Assembly: GCA_023460035.1 (NCBI GenBank)
Contig: JAEWRN010000033.1
Span: 1 to 64,000, forward strand
DNA: 64,000 nucleotides
Origin: Bacillota bacterium
GTDB taxonomy: Bacteria > Bacillota > Clostridia > Oscillospirales > Ruminococcaceae
Direction: 5' to 3'
Shown: piece by piece, positions 7,929 through 17,169 of the stretch
Layout: each line of letters begins with the position of its first letter
Numbering within the stretch: position 1 is the stretch's first letter
Program-made: the position numbers and the translations under genes
The notes under the pieces: generated by a model
The model's input: only the letters and a program-made list of their open reading frames with translations
What the model was told of the DNA's origin: nothing
Databases searched by the model: none

Positions 7929-8735
7929 TTAAAAAGAGAACACATCTCGCACACCTTCCAGATTGAAACCGAATTCAGAAGCAGCTTGCTCTCGCAGATG
8001 GTCAATCAGTCGCAGACAGTAGGCATCGTGGTACACATATTCGCGGGCAAATATTACAATGTCGGCATTTTTGCTGTAAATGGCCTGCACCATTTCGGTA
8101 TCGTTAAAGGTGATGTAGATCATCTCCTCGTTATCGACCGTTACCGTCAGCCATCTGCCGCCCATCTCTTTCAATTTGTCCTGCTCAAACCCATGTTTGT
8201 AGAATTTGGGGATCGTTGTGTCGTAGCTTTCGGCTTCGTCGTAAAACACCATGGCCACCCGGTCCAGCGCGGTTTCCTTTTCGCGGATACACGCCTCAAA
8301 TTCTTCATCCAGCTCGTTTGCCCATATTTGCAGCAGTACCTCTTTTTTTGCCCCGCCAATCATTTGCAGGCACCGGGCTTTCGCACTTTCCCAGTTAGAA
8401 AGGTACCAGATGCGCTCGTCGCTGTGCGGGGAGGAGAGCTTTTTGCCCTCCTGCTCCAGCTTTGCCAGGTTTTTGTTGATGCGACGGCGTATCACGGACG
8501 ACAGCTGCTCGACGGGGATTGCACTGTAACAAGTGCTTTTTTCCTCCTGGCAGCTGACAAGGGCCCCCCGCTGTGTGAGGGTTTCCAGCACATTATAGAT
8601 TTTAGAGCGCGCCACCCCGGATAGCTTACTGACTTCGTACCCGGTGCAGGCCCCATTCTCTAACAGTGCCACATAAGCTTTTGCCTCTGACTCTGTGAAT
8701 TCAAACTCGCGCAACAAATAAATAATCGATTGCAT
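7929..8735 (-). CDS. TrmB-family transcriptional regulator
   Basis: 268 residues. Residues 1-75 form the TrmB winged helix (FEFTESEAKAYVALLENG, then GVARSKIYNVLETLTQRG). A short coiled coil follows (about 80-100), then a phospholipase D-like sensor domain (about 108-250) as in archaeal and clostridial TrmB sugar-responsive regulators. It is first in its operon and is followed by a permease and an NAD(P)-dependent enzyme. The promoter directly upstream overlaps a concentric double palindrome (8859-8907), so autoregulation is likely. Ligand unknown. Confidence 0.85.
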   Translation of the reverse strand: MQSIIYLLREFEFTESEAKAYVALLENGACTGYEVSKLSGVARSKIYNVLETLTQRGALVSCQEEKSTCYSAIPVEQLSSVIRRRINKNLAKLEQEGKKLSSPHSDERIWYLSNWESAKARCLQMIGGAKKEVLLQIWANELDEEFEACIREKETALDRVAMVFYDEAESYDTTIPKFYKHGFEQDKLKEMGGRWLTVTVDNEEMIYITFNDTEMVQAIYSKNADIVIFAREYVYHDAYCLRLIDHLREQAASEFGFNLEGVRDVFSF

Positions 8736-8858
8736 TACTTTCGCCCTGCCTTTACCTGTAAATCTTTTCCGCTAAAGTAATCATATCTGTTATTCTTGCC
8801 GCATGCAAGCATTTGCTGTTTCCTGCTTCAGTCCGCCCCCCTTTTGTAGTGTGCGTTT

Positions 8859-8907
8859 TATAGTAGTTCCCTTTGGTAGCTATTAGCTACCTTCGTTGAC
8901 TACTATA
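8859..8907 (-). promoter_or_regulatory. TrmB operon operator: two concentric palindromes
   Basis: Outer arms TATAGTAGT (8859-8867) and ACTACTATA (8899-8907) and inner palindrome GGTAGCTATTAGCTACC (8875-8891) share the same centre, 8883. The outer right arm contains the -10 element of the operon promoter, so a bound regulator would block RNA polymerase. Confidence 0.75.
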
Positions 8908-8929
8908 GCATAACTTTTTTGATTGTCAA
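8902..8929 (-). promoter_or_regulatory. Sigma-A type promoter of TrmB operon
   Basis: On the minus strand TTGACA (8924-8929), a 16-base spacer and TATAGT (8902-8907). The -10 lies inside the operator's outer arm. Transcription would run into the TrmB-family gene. Confidence 0.75.
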
Positions 8930-9430
8930 TAAATTAACATAAATTTTACGCGACATTCTACCTTTTGCACGAGGGCGGATTGTTAATTTTGTATCAACTG
9001 CATAAATCATTTTTACCCTTCCAGACCATTGGCCCGGCAACCCATTTCGTCTTTTGTTCAACCGGGATGTAATCCCTCATACTTACGTTGCATCGTATGA
9101 TACCGGACAGTTATTTCAAGTTTATAATACTGCGCGCAAGCGTGCTATTGCCGTGGTTTTACCGCACAAGCAAACCGCCCCGTTACATTTTGTCGCCGGT
9201 GTGTGTCGCATCAACAAACAGAGGGCTTTACCGTAATTTACCGGTCTTGCCTTACGATATTTTACAAAATCATCCTTTTTTTTACCCTTATTTTTACCAT
9301 ATGAAAAAAGATCATTGTTTTGAAATTCCCAGTTTATGGATTTTTTGACGAAATTAATTTATAATAGTAATAAACAACAAGTTACCTGACGTACCAAGAA
9401 CAAACTTGAGATGGGGAGTGACCAAGCTAT
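8930..9430. other. Intergenic region between divergent units
   Basis: About 500 bases without a credible gene. Two short plus-strand frames (9054-9236, 9088-9348) lack ribosome binding sites and recognisable content. I checked for a c-di-GMP riboswitch ahead of the diguanylate cyclase gene and saw no match. TTGACG (9345-9350) and TATAAT (9360-9365) near the downstream gene are too closely spaced to form one promoter. Confidence 0.5.
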
Positions 9431-11647
9431 ATGAATGCAGAACGCATCGAAGAAGCCTTGTCGATTGACAATGAAGCACAATTTGGGTTGATGAATTTTT
9501 ACGAAAAGTTTGGTTTTTTGCCTGGTGCTTCTGCCATTGGCCTGATCATCACCGACATGAGCGGGCGCATCCTGAGTTTTAACCAGTCAATCGCCGAGCT
9601 AATCGGCACCACACTGGAAGAGTGTAAAGATAAAAACGTTGCCGAACTTTATGCAGACCCCGCAGACCGCAAAAAGCTATTGCGCATACTGGAAAAATCG
9701 AAAAAAGTGCGGGACTTTGAAGTACAGGTGCGCCGCAAGGACGGCAAGCTGCGCACCGTGCTGTCGAATGTGGATGCAATTGAGATGGAGGGACAGCATG
9801 TGCTGCTGACCTCCCTTTATGATGTCACCCAGTACAAGCACCTGCTGTCGCGCTCTAAAAAACTGGATGAGGGGTTTCGCACGCTGTTTCGCAATGTGCC
9901 GGTGGGGATTACCGTCACCGATTTTGCCGGCAACCTGGTTGTGAGCAACAACGCCGTGAAAGAGCTGCTGGGCTATACGATGGCGGAGCTGAAAACGGTA
10001 AAAGCGCAAAGCTTTTACCTGTATTCAAGTGACCGCGTAAAACTGCTGGAGCTGACACAAAAATACGGGATGGTGCGGGACTTTGAAACGGTGATGCGCC
10101 ACCGGGACGGGCATGCCGTGACCGTGCTGATCAACACCGACATCATTGACTTCAACGGGCAGCACAATGTGTTGCTGACCTCGGTGCGGGATATTTCGAA
10201 CCTGAAGCATATTGAGGATTCGTTGAAACAGGAGCGCGATTTTTCGAACGCGATTTTAAACATTGCCGCTTCGCTGATTTTAGTGATTGACTGCACCGGC
10301 CGGGTGGTGAAGTTTAACCATGCCTGCGAACAGCTTACCGGGATGCTTGCCACCGAAATGGAGGGCAAATTTTTATGGGAGGTGCCGTTTGATGACGGCA
10401 CGGTGACCAAAGAAAAACTGCACGAGTTTTTGGAGGGTGAAATCAAAAAGCACCTTGAAGCCGTCTGGGTGTCTAAAGCGGGGGACAAACACCTGATTGC
10501 GTGGGATTTTTCTGTGCTGCCGGGCCTTGACGGCAAACCGGAGTTTGTGATTGGTGCCGGCATTGACATCACGCGCCGCCAACAGGCCGAGGATGCCCTG
10601 CAGCAGGCAAACCGGGAACTGGCCCTGCAGGTAAACGAACTGAAACTGCGCACCGAAGAAATGCGCAAGCTGAGTGAAATGGGTGAGCAGCTGCAACACT
10701 GCCAAACCGTCGCAGAAGCCTGTGCAATCAGCGTGCAGTATGTGCGTCAGATCTGCCCCAACACCAACGGGACACTATATTTGATCAACTCCTCACACAC
10801 CCTTGCCGACACGGTAGAAAGCTGGGGCAAAAAGCCTTACACAAAAAAGACCTTTGACCCCATCACCTGCTGGGCCATTCGCTGCGGGCGGGAATACCTT
10901 TCGGGCAACAACCACCCCGGCCTGCTGTGCGGGCACATCACCGGCCCGGCAACAAACCAATACCTGTGTGTGCCGCTGCAGGTAAACGGCGAGGCTATTG
11001 GCATTTTGCACCTCAACGACGTAGAGGCAGACCCCGCTGCGAGTGCCATGCACGAAGAGCATAAGGCACAGCTTTTGCGCACCATTGCAGACCATATTGC
11101 ACTGGCACTTGCCAATTTAAAGCTGCAAAACACGCTGCGTCAGCAGTCGATACGCGACGCGCTGACCGGCCTGTATAACCGCCGTTATATGGAAGAGACG
11201 ATGGAGCGCGAGTTAAAACGTGCATTGCGCGACAACCATTCGCTGGGTGTTGTGATGTTTGACATTGACCATTTTAAAGAGTTTAACGACCTGCACGGCC
11301 ACGATGCCGGCGACGCCCTGTTGCGTGAACTGGGCGCGTTTTTAAACAAAAGCCTGCGCGGCGGCGATATTATTTGCAGATACGGTGGCGAGGAGTTTTT
11401 AGTGGTGCTGCCGGGCATTACGCAGGAAAACGCCCTGCTGCGCGCCGAAGAACTGCGGGAGGGCGCCAAAAACTTGCAGGTGCGCCACCTTGGCAAAATG
11501 CTGCCCCGCTGCACACTGTCGCTGGGGGTCGCAGTGTCACCACTGCACGGCACAACGGTGGATACGCTGCTAAAGGCGGCCGACGAAGCCTTGTACCTTG
11601 CCAAAAACGAGGGCCGGGACCGGGTGGTACTTGCCGCCGCCGAGTAA
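9431..11647 (+). CDS. PAS-PAS-PAS-GAF-GGDEF diguanylate cyclase
   Basis: 738 residues, cytoplasmic, with no membrane segment. Order: PAS at about 30-135, PAS at about 150-265, PAS/PAC at about 270-390, a short coiled coil (QANRELALQVNELKLRTEEM), GAF at about 415-565, GGDEF at about 575-735. The active site reads GGEEF, a permitted variant, and RGGD lies five residues before it, the expected inhibitory I-site. The protein should therefore make c-di-GMP from GTP with product feedback, gated by ligands of four sensor domains. The first two PAS domains resemble each other closely (VRDFEV / VRDFETV, GQHVLLTS / GQHNVLLTS), suggesting tandem duplication. A GGDEF-EAL gene follows 180 bases downstream on the same strand. 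Confidence 0.95.
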   Translation: MNAERIEEALSIDNEAQFGLMNFYEKFGFLPGASAIGLIITDMSGRILSFNQSIAELIGTTLEECKDKNVAELYADPADRKKLLRILEKSKKVRDFEVQVRRKDGKLRTVLSNVDAIEMEGQHVLLTSLYDVTQYKHLLSRSKKLDEGFRTLFRNVPVGITVTDFAGNLVVSNNAVKELLGYTMAELKTVKAQSFYLYSSDRVKLLELTQKYGMVRDFETVMRHRDGHAVTVLINTDIIDFNGQHNVLLTSVRDISNLKHIEDSLKQERDFSNAILNIAASLILVIDCTGRVVKFNHACEQLTGMLATEMEGKFLWEVPFDDGTVTKEKLHEFLEGEIKKHLEAVWVSKAGDKHLIAWDFSVLPGLDGKPEFVIGAGIDITRRQQAEDALQQANRELALQVNELKLRTEEMRKLSEMGEQLQHCQTVAEACAISVQYVRQICPNTNGTLYLINSSHTLADTVESWGKKPYTKKTFDPITCWAIRCGREYLSGNNHPGLLCGHITGPATNQYLCVPLQVNGEAIGILHLNDVEADPAASAMHEEHKAQLLRTIADHIALALANLKLQNTLRQQSIRDALTGLYNRRYMEETMERELKRALRDNHSLGVVMFDIDHFKEFNDLHGHDAGDALLRELGAFLNKSLRGGDIICRYGGEEFLVVLPGITQENALLRAEELREGAKNLQVRHLGKMLPRCTLSLGVAVSPLHGTTVDTLLKAADEALYLAKNEGRDRVVLAAAE

Positions 11648-11826
11648 CGGCGCCGCTGCCACACCGGCCTGTATCGGGTTTGCTGCAACATAGCAAAAAA
11701 GTGGCTGCAAAAAACATCAGCAATACTATTTTTATTATCTTTGGAATATTCTGCCTATTTTTGTGTTACTATAAAAGCAATGGTATCTACTGTCAGTCCC
11801 ATCTTTGAATGCAGGGGGGAATCGCA

Positions 11827-13503
11827 TTGAAAAGGCAACCGATGAAAAAATCCCAAATTGCAGAGCTGATCGTATTTATTATGCTGTTTGCGCTCACGCT
11901 TACAGGGCAGCTTTCACTGCCTGAACATACCGACCTGCGTGGGGTACTGGCACAACTAAATGTGCTGATTTCTGTGTTTTTTGTCACGTCGTTTCACGAG
12001 ACCGGGGTGCTGACCGCACAACTGCTCAACGGGCTGGATTTTGCCGCAGTGCTGGTCGCCCATCTCCTGCTTTATCAAGACATTCTTGCCCTGCCGGATG
12101 TCATTGTGCCGCTGACCACCTTTTTGCTGGTAACCGTTTTGGGCCGCTATGCAAAAAACAGTCGGCAAAAAATTGAAGAATCGCGCCGGCAAAAGGAAGC
12201 CCTTGAAAAAAGTGCCGCATCGCTGCGCCGCATGGCCTACCATGACCCGGTGACCGGCCTGTTGAACCTGAAAGCCTTTATGGATGAACTGCGGGCGTAC
12301 AGCAAATCGTTACAGCCCAATGTTGCTTATGGTATTGCGTTTTTTGATTTGGACGATTTTAAATACATCAACGACAGCATGGGCCATGTTGCGGGGGATA
12401 CCGTACTGACCTCGGTCGCTCACCGCTTTTTGGGCGCGATGCGGGCTGGCGACGTGCTTGGGCGCATTGGTGGAGATGAATTCGCGCTGCTGATTAAGGG
12501 CGGGCTAACCGAAGAGGAAACTACGACATACCTTAACAGCCTGCTAGCACGGCTTAAAAACATTTGGGTAAAAGACAATGCGCGCATTGATATCCGTGCA
12601 AGCGCCGGGGCCGCTTTTTACCCTAAAGATTCTGAAAACCTATCCGAGCTTTTGCAGTGTGCCGATTCTGCGATGTATCAGTCAAAGCACAGCGGTAAAG
12701 GCCGCATCGTTTTTTTCAGCCCACAAATGCGGGAAGCATTGAGCCGCAACATCGCCGTGGAGCGCGAAATGCACGATGCGCTGGAGCGGGGTGAATTGTC
12801 GCTTGCGTTTCAGCCGCAATACGAAATTCAAACACGCCGCCTGCTGGGCTTTGAAGCCCTGATGCGCTGGAACTCGCCGACGCTGGGCCCGGTAAGCCCG
12901 GAGGAATTCATCCCCAAAGCCGAATTTAACGGGCTGATTCACCACTGGGGGCACTGGGCCATGGTGGAAGCCTGCACCCAGTTTATGCAGATACGCAGTA
13001 AACTGCCACCGGCCGCCTACCTTTCTGTCAATTTATCCGCCATGCAGTTACAAGCCCCTGATTTTTTGGAGAATGTACAGCAGGTGTTGCACGACAGCGG
13101 CATGCCAACCAGTGCATTGCAATTTGAAATTACGGAATCAGTGTTGATTTCTGACCCAGACCTGACGATCCGTATCATGCGCCAATTAACTGCACTGGGG
13201 ATTTTGTTTGCGCTGGATGATTTCGGTAAAGGGTACTCCTCGCTGGGGTATTTGCAGCAGATGCCCTTGCACATTTTAAAAATTGACAAGAATTACATTG
13301 GCAATATTTTGACCGAGGGAACCGGCCGCATTTTACTGTCCTCTATTATTCAACTGGCCCACAATGTGGGGCTGGTAGTGCTGGCAGAAGGGGTAGAAAC
13401 CGAAGAGCAGCTGACGTTTTTAAAGCAAAATAATTGTGATGCTTTGCAGGGATATTTATGGGGCAAACCAATGCAATTGAGCCAGTGGAACCCACTGGAC
13501 TAA
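11827..13503 (+). CDS. Membrane GGDEF-EAL c-di-GMP protein
   Basis: About 558 residues from a TTG at 11827. AGGGGGG ends seven bases before it, whereas an in-frame ATG at 11809 lies upstream of that site and is unlikely. Four hydrophobic segments (about 10-115) form a small membrane sensor, followed by a coiled coil. The GGDEF domain keeps GGDEF. The EAL domain keeps FEALMRW, the DDFGKGYSSLGYL loop and AEGVET, so phosphodiesterase activity is expected. Whether the GGDEF half is a cyclase or a GTP-sensing regulator cannot be read from sequence. It is probably functionally paired with the upstream diguanylate cyclase. Confidence 0.93.
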   Translation: MKRQPMKKSQIAELIVFIMLFALTLTGQLSLPEHTDLRGVLAQLNVLISVFFVTSFHETGVLTAQLLNGLDFAAVLVAHLLLYQDILALPDVIVPLTTFLLVTVLGRYAKNSRQKIEESRRQKEALEKSAASLRRMAYHDPVTGLLNLKAFMDELRAYSKSLQPNVAYGIAFFDLDDFKYINDSMGHVAGDTVLTSVAHRFLGAMRAGDVLGRIGGDEFALLIKGGLTEEETTTYLNSLLARLKNIWVKDNARIDIRASAGAAFYPKDSENLSELLQCADSAMYQSKHSGKGRIVFFSPQMREALSRNIAVEREMHDALERGELSLAFQPQYEIQTRRLLGFEALMRWNSPTLGPVSPEEFIPKAEFNGLIHHWGHWAMVEACTQFMQIRSKLPPAAYLSVNLSAMQLQAPDFLENVQQVLHDSGMPTSALQFEITESVLISDPDLTIRIMRQLTALGILFALDDFGKGYSSLGYLQQMPLHILKIDKNYIGNILTEGTGRILLSSIIQLAHNVGLVVLAEGVETEEQLTFLKQNNCDALQGYLWGKPMQLSQWNPLD

Positions 13504-13513
13504 AACAAAAAAT

Positions 13514-13554
13514 CACCGGGCCACGCTGTAACAGGCGTGGCCCGGTGGTTTTTT
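13514..13554. terminator. Bidirectional terminator
   Basis: CACCGGGCCACGC (13514-13526) pairs with GCGTGGCCCGGTG (13535-13547). T-runs follow on the plus strand (13549-13554) and, as A's, precede on the minus side. It separates the convergent GGDEF-EAL and ABC ATPase genes. Confidence 0.85.
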
Positions 13555-13563
13555 ATCCCAGGT

Positions 13564-14589
13564 TTATACCGGCGTTTCATCCCCCACCGGCAGGCAGTTG
13601 CGTTTTTCTACCACCAAAAATACCGGCTGGTACTCGCGAAACACCTTAAAGCTGCGAAACAGCACGTCGGCATGCAGCTTGACATCGCCTACATACAGCG
13701 TATACCGCAGCACGTTGCCATGCGGGATATAGCTTTCGGCCACGGCGGGCAACACATAAAACTGGTCGTCGTGCGCGGGCGCTTCGGTGACGATGTCAAT
13801 TGCCTCCGGCCGTATCGCGACGGCCTGTGTGCCCTGCGTGCCGGTAAGTGCGGCAAAGGTTTCGGGCTCCAGCAAATTGTAATTGCCGATGAACTCGGCG
13901 GCAAACCGGGTGCGCGGGCCGGTGTACAGCTCAATTGGCTTGCCGCTTTGCTCGATGCGCCCGTCGTGAAACAGGTGAATCACGTCGCTCATCATCAACG
14001 CTTCGTCCTGGTCGTGAGTGACAAAAATGCAGGTGATGCCCAGCGTGCGCTGAATTTCTTTGATGCGCAGCTGCAAGCTTTTGCGCAGCTTGGCATCAAT
14101 GGCCGAAAGCGGCTCGTCCAGCAGCAGCACCTTGGGCCGCATGACCAGGCTGCGCGCAAGGGCCACCCGCTGCTGCTGCCCGCCCGAAAGCTGGCGCGGC
14201 AGCGCATCCTCTTTGCCACCAAGCTCCACCATTTCAATGGCTTCGGCCACCAGTGTGCGCACCTCGGCCCCCGGGCGCTTTTGTAGCGTCAGGCCAAAGG
14301 CGATGTTTTCGGCCGCCGTCATATTGGGGAACAGGCTGTACTGCTGAAACACCATGCCGATGTTGCGGCTTTTCGCGCTTTTTTGGGTGATGTCCTCGCC
14401 GTCCAGCAAAATGCGACCGCCGTCCACACTCTCCAGCCCGGCAAGGCAGCGCAGCAGTGTGCTTTTGCCGCAGCCGGACGGGCCGAGCAACGTGATCATC
14501 TGCCCTTTTTGCACCGCAAAGTCAATGCCCTGCAACACCTTGGACGCCCCAAAGCTTTTTGTGATTTGCTCAAATTCAATGTATGCCAT
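13564..14589 (-). CDS. ABC importer ATP-binding subunit (PotA/FbpC type)
   Basis: About 341 residues from the ATG at 14587-14589. Walker A is GPSGCGKST, the Q-loop lies in MVFQQYSLFPNMT, the signature is LSGGQQQR, Walker B is VLLLDEPLSAID and the H-loop is VTHDQDEA. After about residue 235 a C-terminal regulatory (TOBE-like) domain follows. This architecture belongs to importers of polyamines, iron or phosphonates. The longer frame running upstream is an overlap with the permease gene. It is the last gene of a five-gene operon and overlaps the permease stop by one base. Confidence 0.92.
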   Translation of the reverse strand: MAYIEFEQITKSFGASKVLQGIDFAVQKGQMITLLGPSGCGKSTLLRCLAGLESVDGGRILLDGEDITQKSAKSRNIGMVFQQYSLFPNMTAAENIAFGLTLQKRPGAEVRTLVAEAIEMVELGGKEDALPRQLSGGQQQRVALARSLVMRPKVLLLDEPLSAIDAKLRKSLQLRIKEIQRTLGITCIFVTHDQDEALMMSDVIHLFHDGRIEQSGKPIELYTGPRTRFAAEFIGNYNLLEPETFAALTGTQGTQAVAIRPEAIDIVTEAPAHDDQFYVLPAVAESYIPHGNVLRYTLYVGDVKLHADVLFRSFKVFREYQPVFLVVEKRNCLPVGDETPV

Positions 14590-15380
14590 TATGAACGGTT
14601 TCCTTTCCCGGTTTGATAAAAGACGGTGCCGGAGATCAGCAGCGTCACGGCAAACAGCACAACGATGACCGCGCTGGACAGCTGGCCCGAGCGGAACAAA
14701 ATTTTGTACAGGTGCATCTGCGCCGTTTCGTAATAGCTGCCGCCGATGATGTTCACCACCACAAAATCGCCAAACAGCACCGCCATGCCCAGCAGGGCCG
14801 ACACCGTAATGCCGCTGCGCAGGTTGGGCACAATGACCCGCAGGTACGCCTGCAATTTGCCCGCGCCCAGCAGCTCGGCAGCCTCGATGAGCCGGTCGGC
14901 GCGGATGGTGTTGAGGCTGTTGCGGATGCCGCGGTACACATAGGGCAGCACCAGCACGCAGTAAGTGCCAGTCAGCATTAAAATGCGGTTGGAAAACGGC
15001 AACGGCAGACCGGAATACAGCGACAGCACGCTGATGGCCAGAATGATACCCTGCAACGCATAGGGGATGGTGCACAGCACCTGCACCACACCCTCCCAGC
15101 CGGGGTGGTACACCACGACGACATACATCACGAGCAGCATGGCCAAAATACTGAGCACCACCGGCAGAATGCTGATGGCGACGGTGCGCAGCACCGAGAC
15201 AAGAAACGCGGTATCGGCAAAAATTTCGGCGTAATAGCGCAGCGTAAAGCCCTGCGGCAACAGCTCGGTCCACTGGGTAAATGCCGAATACAAAAAGGTC
15301 AGCAGCAGCGGCAACAGCAGGTAGGCGAGAAGCAGCACAATGACCACCACGGCCCCCGCGCTTTTTTTATGGTTTTGCAT
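14589..15380 (-). CDS. ABC importer permease (second)
   Basis: 263 residues with six hydrophobic helices and the EAA-loop sequence EAAELLGAGKLQAYLRVIVPNL, which contacts the ATPase. The N-terminus resembles PotC/PhnV-like permeases of binding-protein-dependent importers. It starts almost on the stop of the partner permease gene and hands over to the ATPase gene, so translation is probably coupled. Confidence 0.9.
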   Translation of the reverse strand: MQNHKKSAGAVVVIVLLLAYLLLPLLLTFLYSAFTQWTELLPQGFTLRYYAEIFADTAFLVSVLRTVAISILPVVLSILAMLLVMYVVVVYHPGWEGVVQVLCTIPYALQGIILAISVLSLYSGLPLPFSNRILMLTGTYCVLVLPYVYRGIRNSLNTIRADRLIEAAELLGAGKLQAYLRVIVPNLRSGITVSALLGMAVLFGDFVVVNIIGGSYYETAQMHLYKILFRSGQLSSAVIVVLFAVTLLISGTVFYQTGKGNRS

Positions 15381-15381
15381 C

Positions 15382-16233
15382 TCACTGCCCCTCCTTCGTG
15401 TTCTTTTTTAAGATGTGCGCGTTGATGGCGGCGGCCGCGACCATCAGCAGCATCAACACGACCGCCAGCGCGCTGCCAAACTCTTTGTGCTGCACCACAT
15501 CGCCCGCAAACTGCTCTGAAATGCGGATGGGCAACAGCGAAAAATTGCCCCCCAGCAGCGCGTACGCCGTGGCATAGGCCGCAATGGCGTTGCTGAATAA
15601 AATACTTAAGGTGCCAAGCAGGCTGGGCAGCAGCACCGGGATGCCCACCCGCAGCCAATACACCACGCTGCCGCCGCCCAAAAGGCTGACCGACTCGCGC
15701 CATTCTTTGTGCAGCGCGTCAAATGACGGGATGAGCAGAATGGTGGCCACCGGCACCTGAAAATACACGTAGATGAGCAACAGCCCGCTGAACGAATACA
15801 CGTTATATTCCGCCAGTGGCGCAAACCCCATCTGTTTGCCCAGCAGCACCAGCACACCGCTGCCGCCCAGCAGAATAATGTAGGCGAACGCCAGCGGGAT
15901 ACCGGCAAAATTGCTGGTCATGTTGAGCACGCTCATAAACACGCGCCGGGTGCCCGCCCCCGCGCGGCAGGCAGCACCGGCCCCAAAAAAGGCCAGCACC
16001 AGGCCGATGACCGAGCTGAACAGCGCGATGAGAACACTGTTGAACACCGCGTCGCGGTACAGCTTTTTGCTAAAAATAGCCGCGTAATGCGCCAGTGTAA
16101 AGCCAAACTGCCCCTCCGGCAAAAAGCTGCGCAGCACCACGGTAAACAGGGGCACCAGCTCGAACACCAGCACGATGAGCGCAAAGGGCACCAAGGCCAG
16201 CAGGTAGCGGTGCCGTTGTAATTTACTTTGCAA
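15382..16233 (-). CDS. ABC importer permease (first)
   Basis: 283 residues with six predicted helices and an EAA-like loop (KEWRESVSLLGGGSVVYWLRVGIPVLLP) in the PotB/PhnU position. The start is TTG (16231-16233), preceded by GGGGGGAGG at the right distance and overlapping the end of the phosphodiesterase-family gene. It forms the heteromeric channel with the next gene's product. Confidence 0.9.
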   Translation of the reverse strand: MQSKLQRHRYLLALVPFALIVLVFELVPLFTVVLRSFLPEGQFGFTLAHYAAIFSKKLYRDAVFNSVLIALFSSVIGLVLAFFGAGAACRAGAGTRRVFMSVLNMTSNFAGIPLAFAYIILLGGSGVLVLLGKQMGFAPLAEYNVYSFSGLLLIYVYFQVPVATILLIPSFDALHKEWRESVSLLGGGSVVYWLRVGIPVLLPSLLGTLSILFSNAIAAYATAYALLGGNFSLLPIRISEQFAGDVVQHKEFGSALAVVLMLLMVAAAAINAHILKKNTKEGQ

Positions 16234-17050
16234 AAAACACGCCTCCCCCCTCGCCCAGCGGCTGCATGCCCGGTGCCGGGGCGATGCCCAGCAGGTGGCA
16301 CAGCAGCGGCGCCACCAACAACTGACTGATGGGGGCCTCTGTCACACGGGCCGGGATGCCGGTGCCAAACAGGTACAGCGGCACTTCGCGCTGCGCCGGG
16401 GTGTTACCGCCGTGCAGCCCGTTTTCACCCATGCCGTGGTCTGCGGTGACGACGACGCGGTAGCCCGCCGCAAGCCACTGGGGCAACGCCATTGACAGCA
16501 AAAGGTCCGCTTTCATTGCGGCGGCGGCCCGCTCGCGGCTGTGCGCGCCGTACCGGTGGCCGGTGTCGTCGATGTTCATGCTGTGCACCAGCAAAAAGTG
16601 GGGGTTTGTGGTGGCAGTTAAAAACAGCGCGTCGGCAAATAGGTGGCTGTCGGGGTAATCGTCCTCAAAATAGTAAATACCGTTTTGCACCGCCCCGTCG
16701 CCACCCAGCAAAAACCGGTGCTCTGCGGGTGAAAACGGGGTGACGGTAAACAGCTCGCACACCCAGTGGTAGGCGGCTGCCGCCGTGGTGCCGCCCGCCG
16801 CACGGCAAAGTGAAAATACGTTTGGGGCCGCCAGCTGCCGGCTGACCAGATTGTTGACGATGCCGTGCTGCGACACCTGCAGCCCGCACAGCAGGGTGGC
16901 GTACAGCGGGCGGCTCATGCTGGGCAGCTCGCTGCGCACCTTATATTTTGCCGCTTTGCCGCATTCGGCCATGTGCTCTAAAAAGCCACAGTTTTCGGCG
17001 GCAAGGTCCCACCCGCAGCCGTCCAACAACACAAAAACCAGTTTTTCCAT
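16223..17050 (-). CDS. Alkaline phosphatase-superfamily phosphodiesterase
   Basis: About 275 residues from the ATG at 17048-17050 with GGGGAG upstream. The nucleotide pyrophosphatase/phosphonoacetate-hydrolase type fold is recognisable: LLDGCGWD (metal Asp), SMSRPLYATLLCG (Ser/Thr nucleophile region), HSMNIDDTGHRYG (Asp and His ligands), TADHGMGENGLHGG (Asp-His and second His). No signal peptide is seen, so it acts in the cytoplasm. Placement inside an importer operon suggests it breaks down the imported compound, perhaps a phosphodiester or phosphonate. Substrate is inference. Confidence 0.82.
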   Translation of the reverse strand: MEKLVFVLLDGCGWDLAAENCGFLEHMAECGKAAKYKVRSELPSMSRPLYATLLCGLQVSQHGIVNNLVSRQLAAPNVFSLCRAAGGTTAAAAYHWVCELFTVTPFSPAEHRFLLGGDGAVQNGIYYFEDDYPDSHLFADALFLTATTNPHFLLVHSMNIDDTGHRYGAHSRERAAAAMKADLLLSMALPQWLAAGYRVVVTADHGMGENGLHGGNTPAQREVPLYLFGTGIPARVTEAPISQLLVAPLLCHLLGIAPAPGMQPLGEGGGVFFAK

Positions 17051-17169
17051 TTTCTTCTCCCCCGCCGGTGCAAAATCAGCGTGAGGGGTTGCCCCGTCAC
17101 GCTGATCTACACCGGCTGTTTGATAACACTTGTCACAGGGCGCTGTCGCCCGGCGTGTACAGCCGTATT

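Noticed and set aside
8930..9430. c-di-GMP riboswitch before the GGDEF gene
   Set aside because: The conserved GEMM core is not visible in either strand of this stretch.
13564..15273. A single 569-residue ABC protein
   Set aside because: The first 228 residues are a shadow of the permease gene in another frame. The ATPase start at 14587-14589 is clear.
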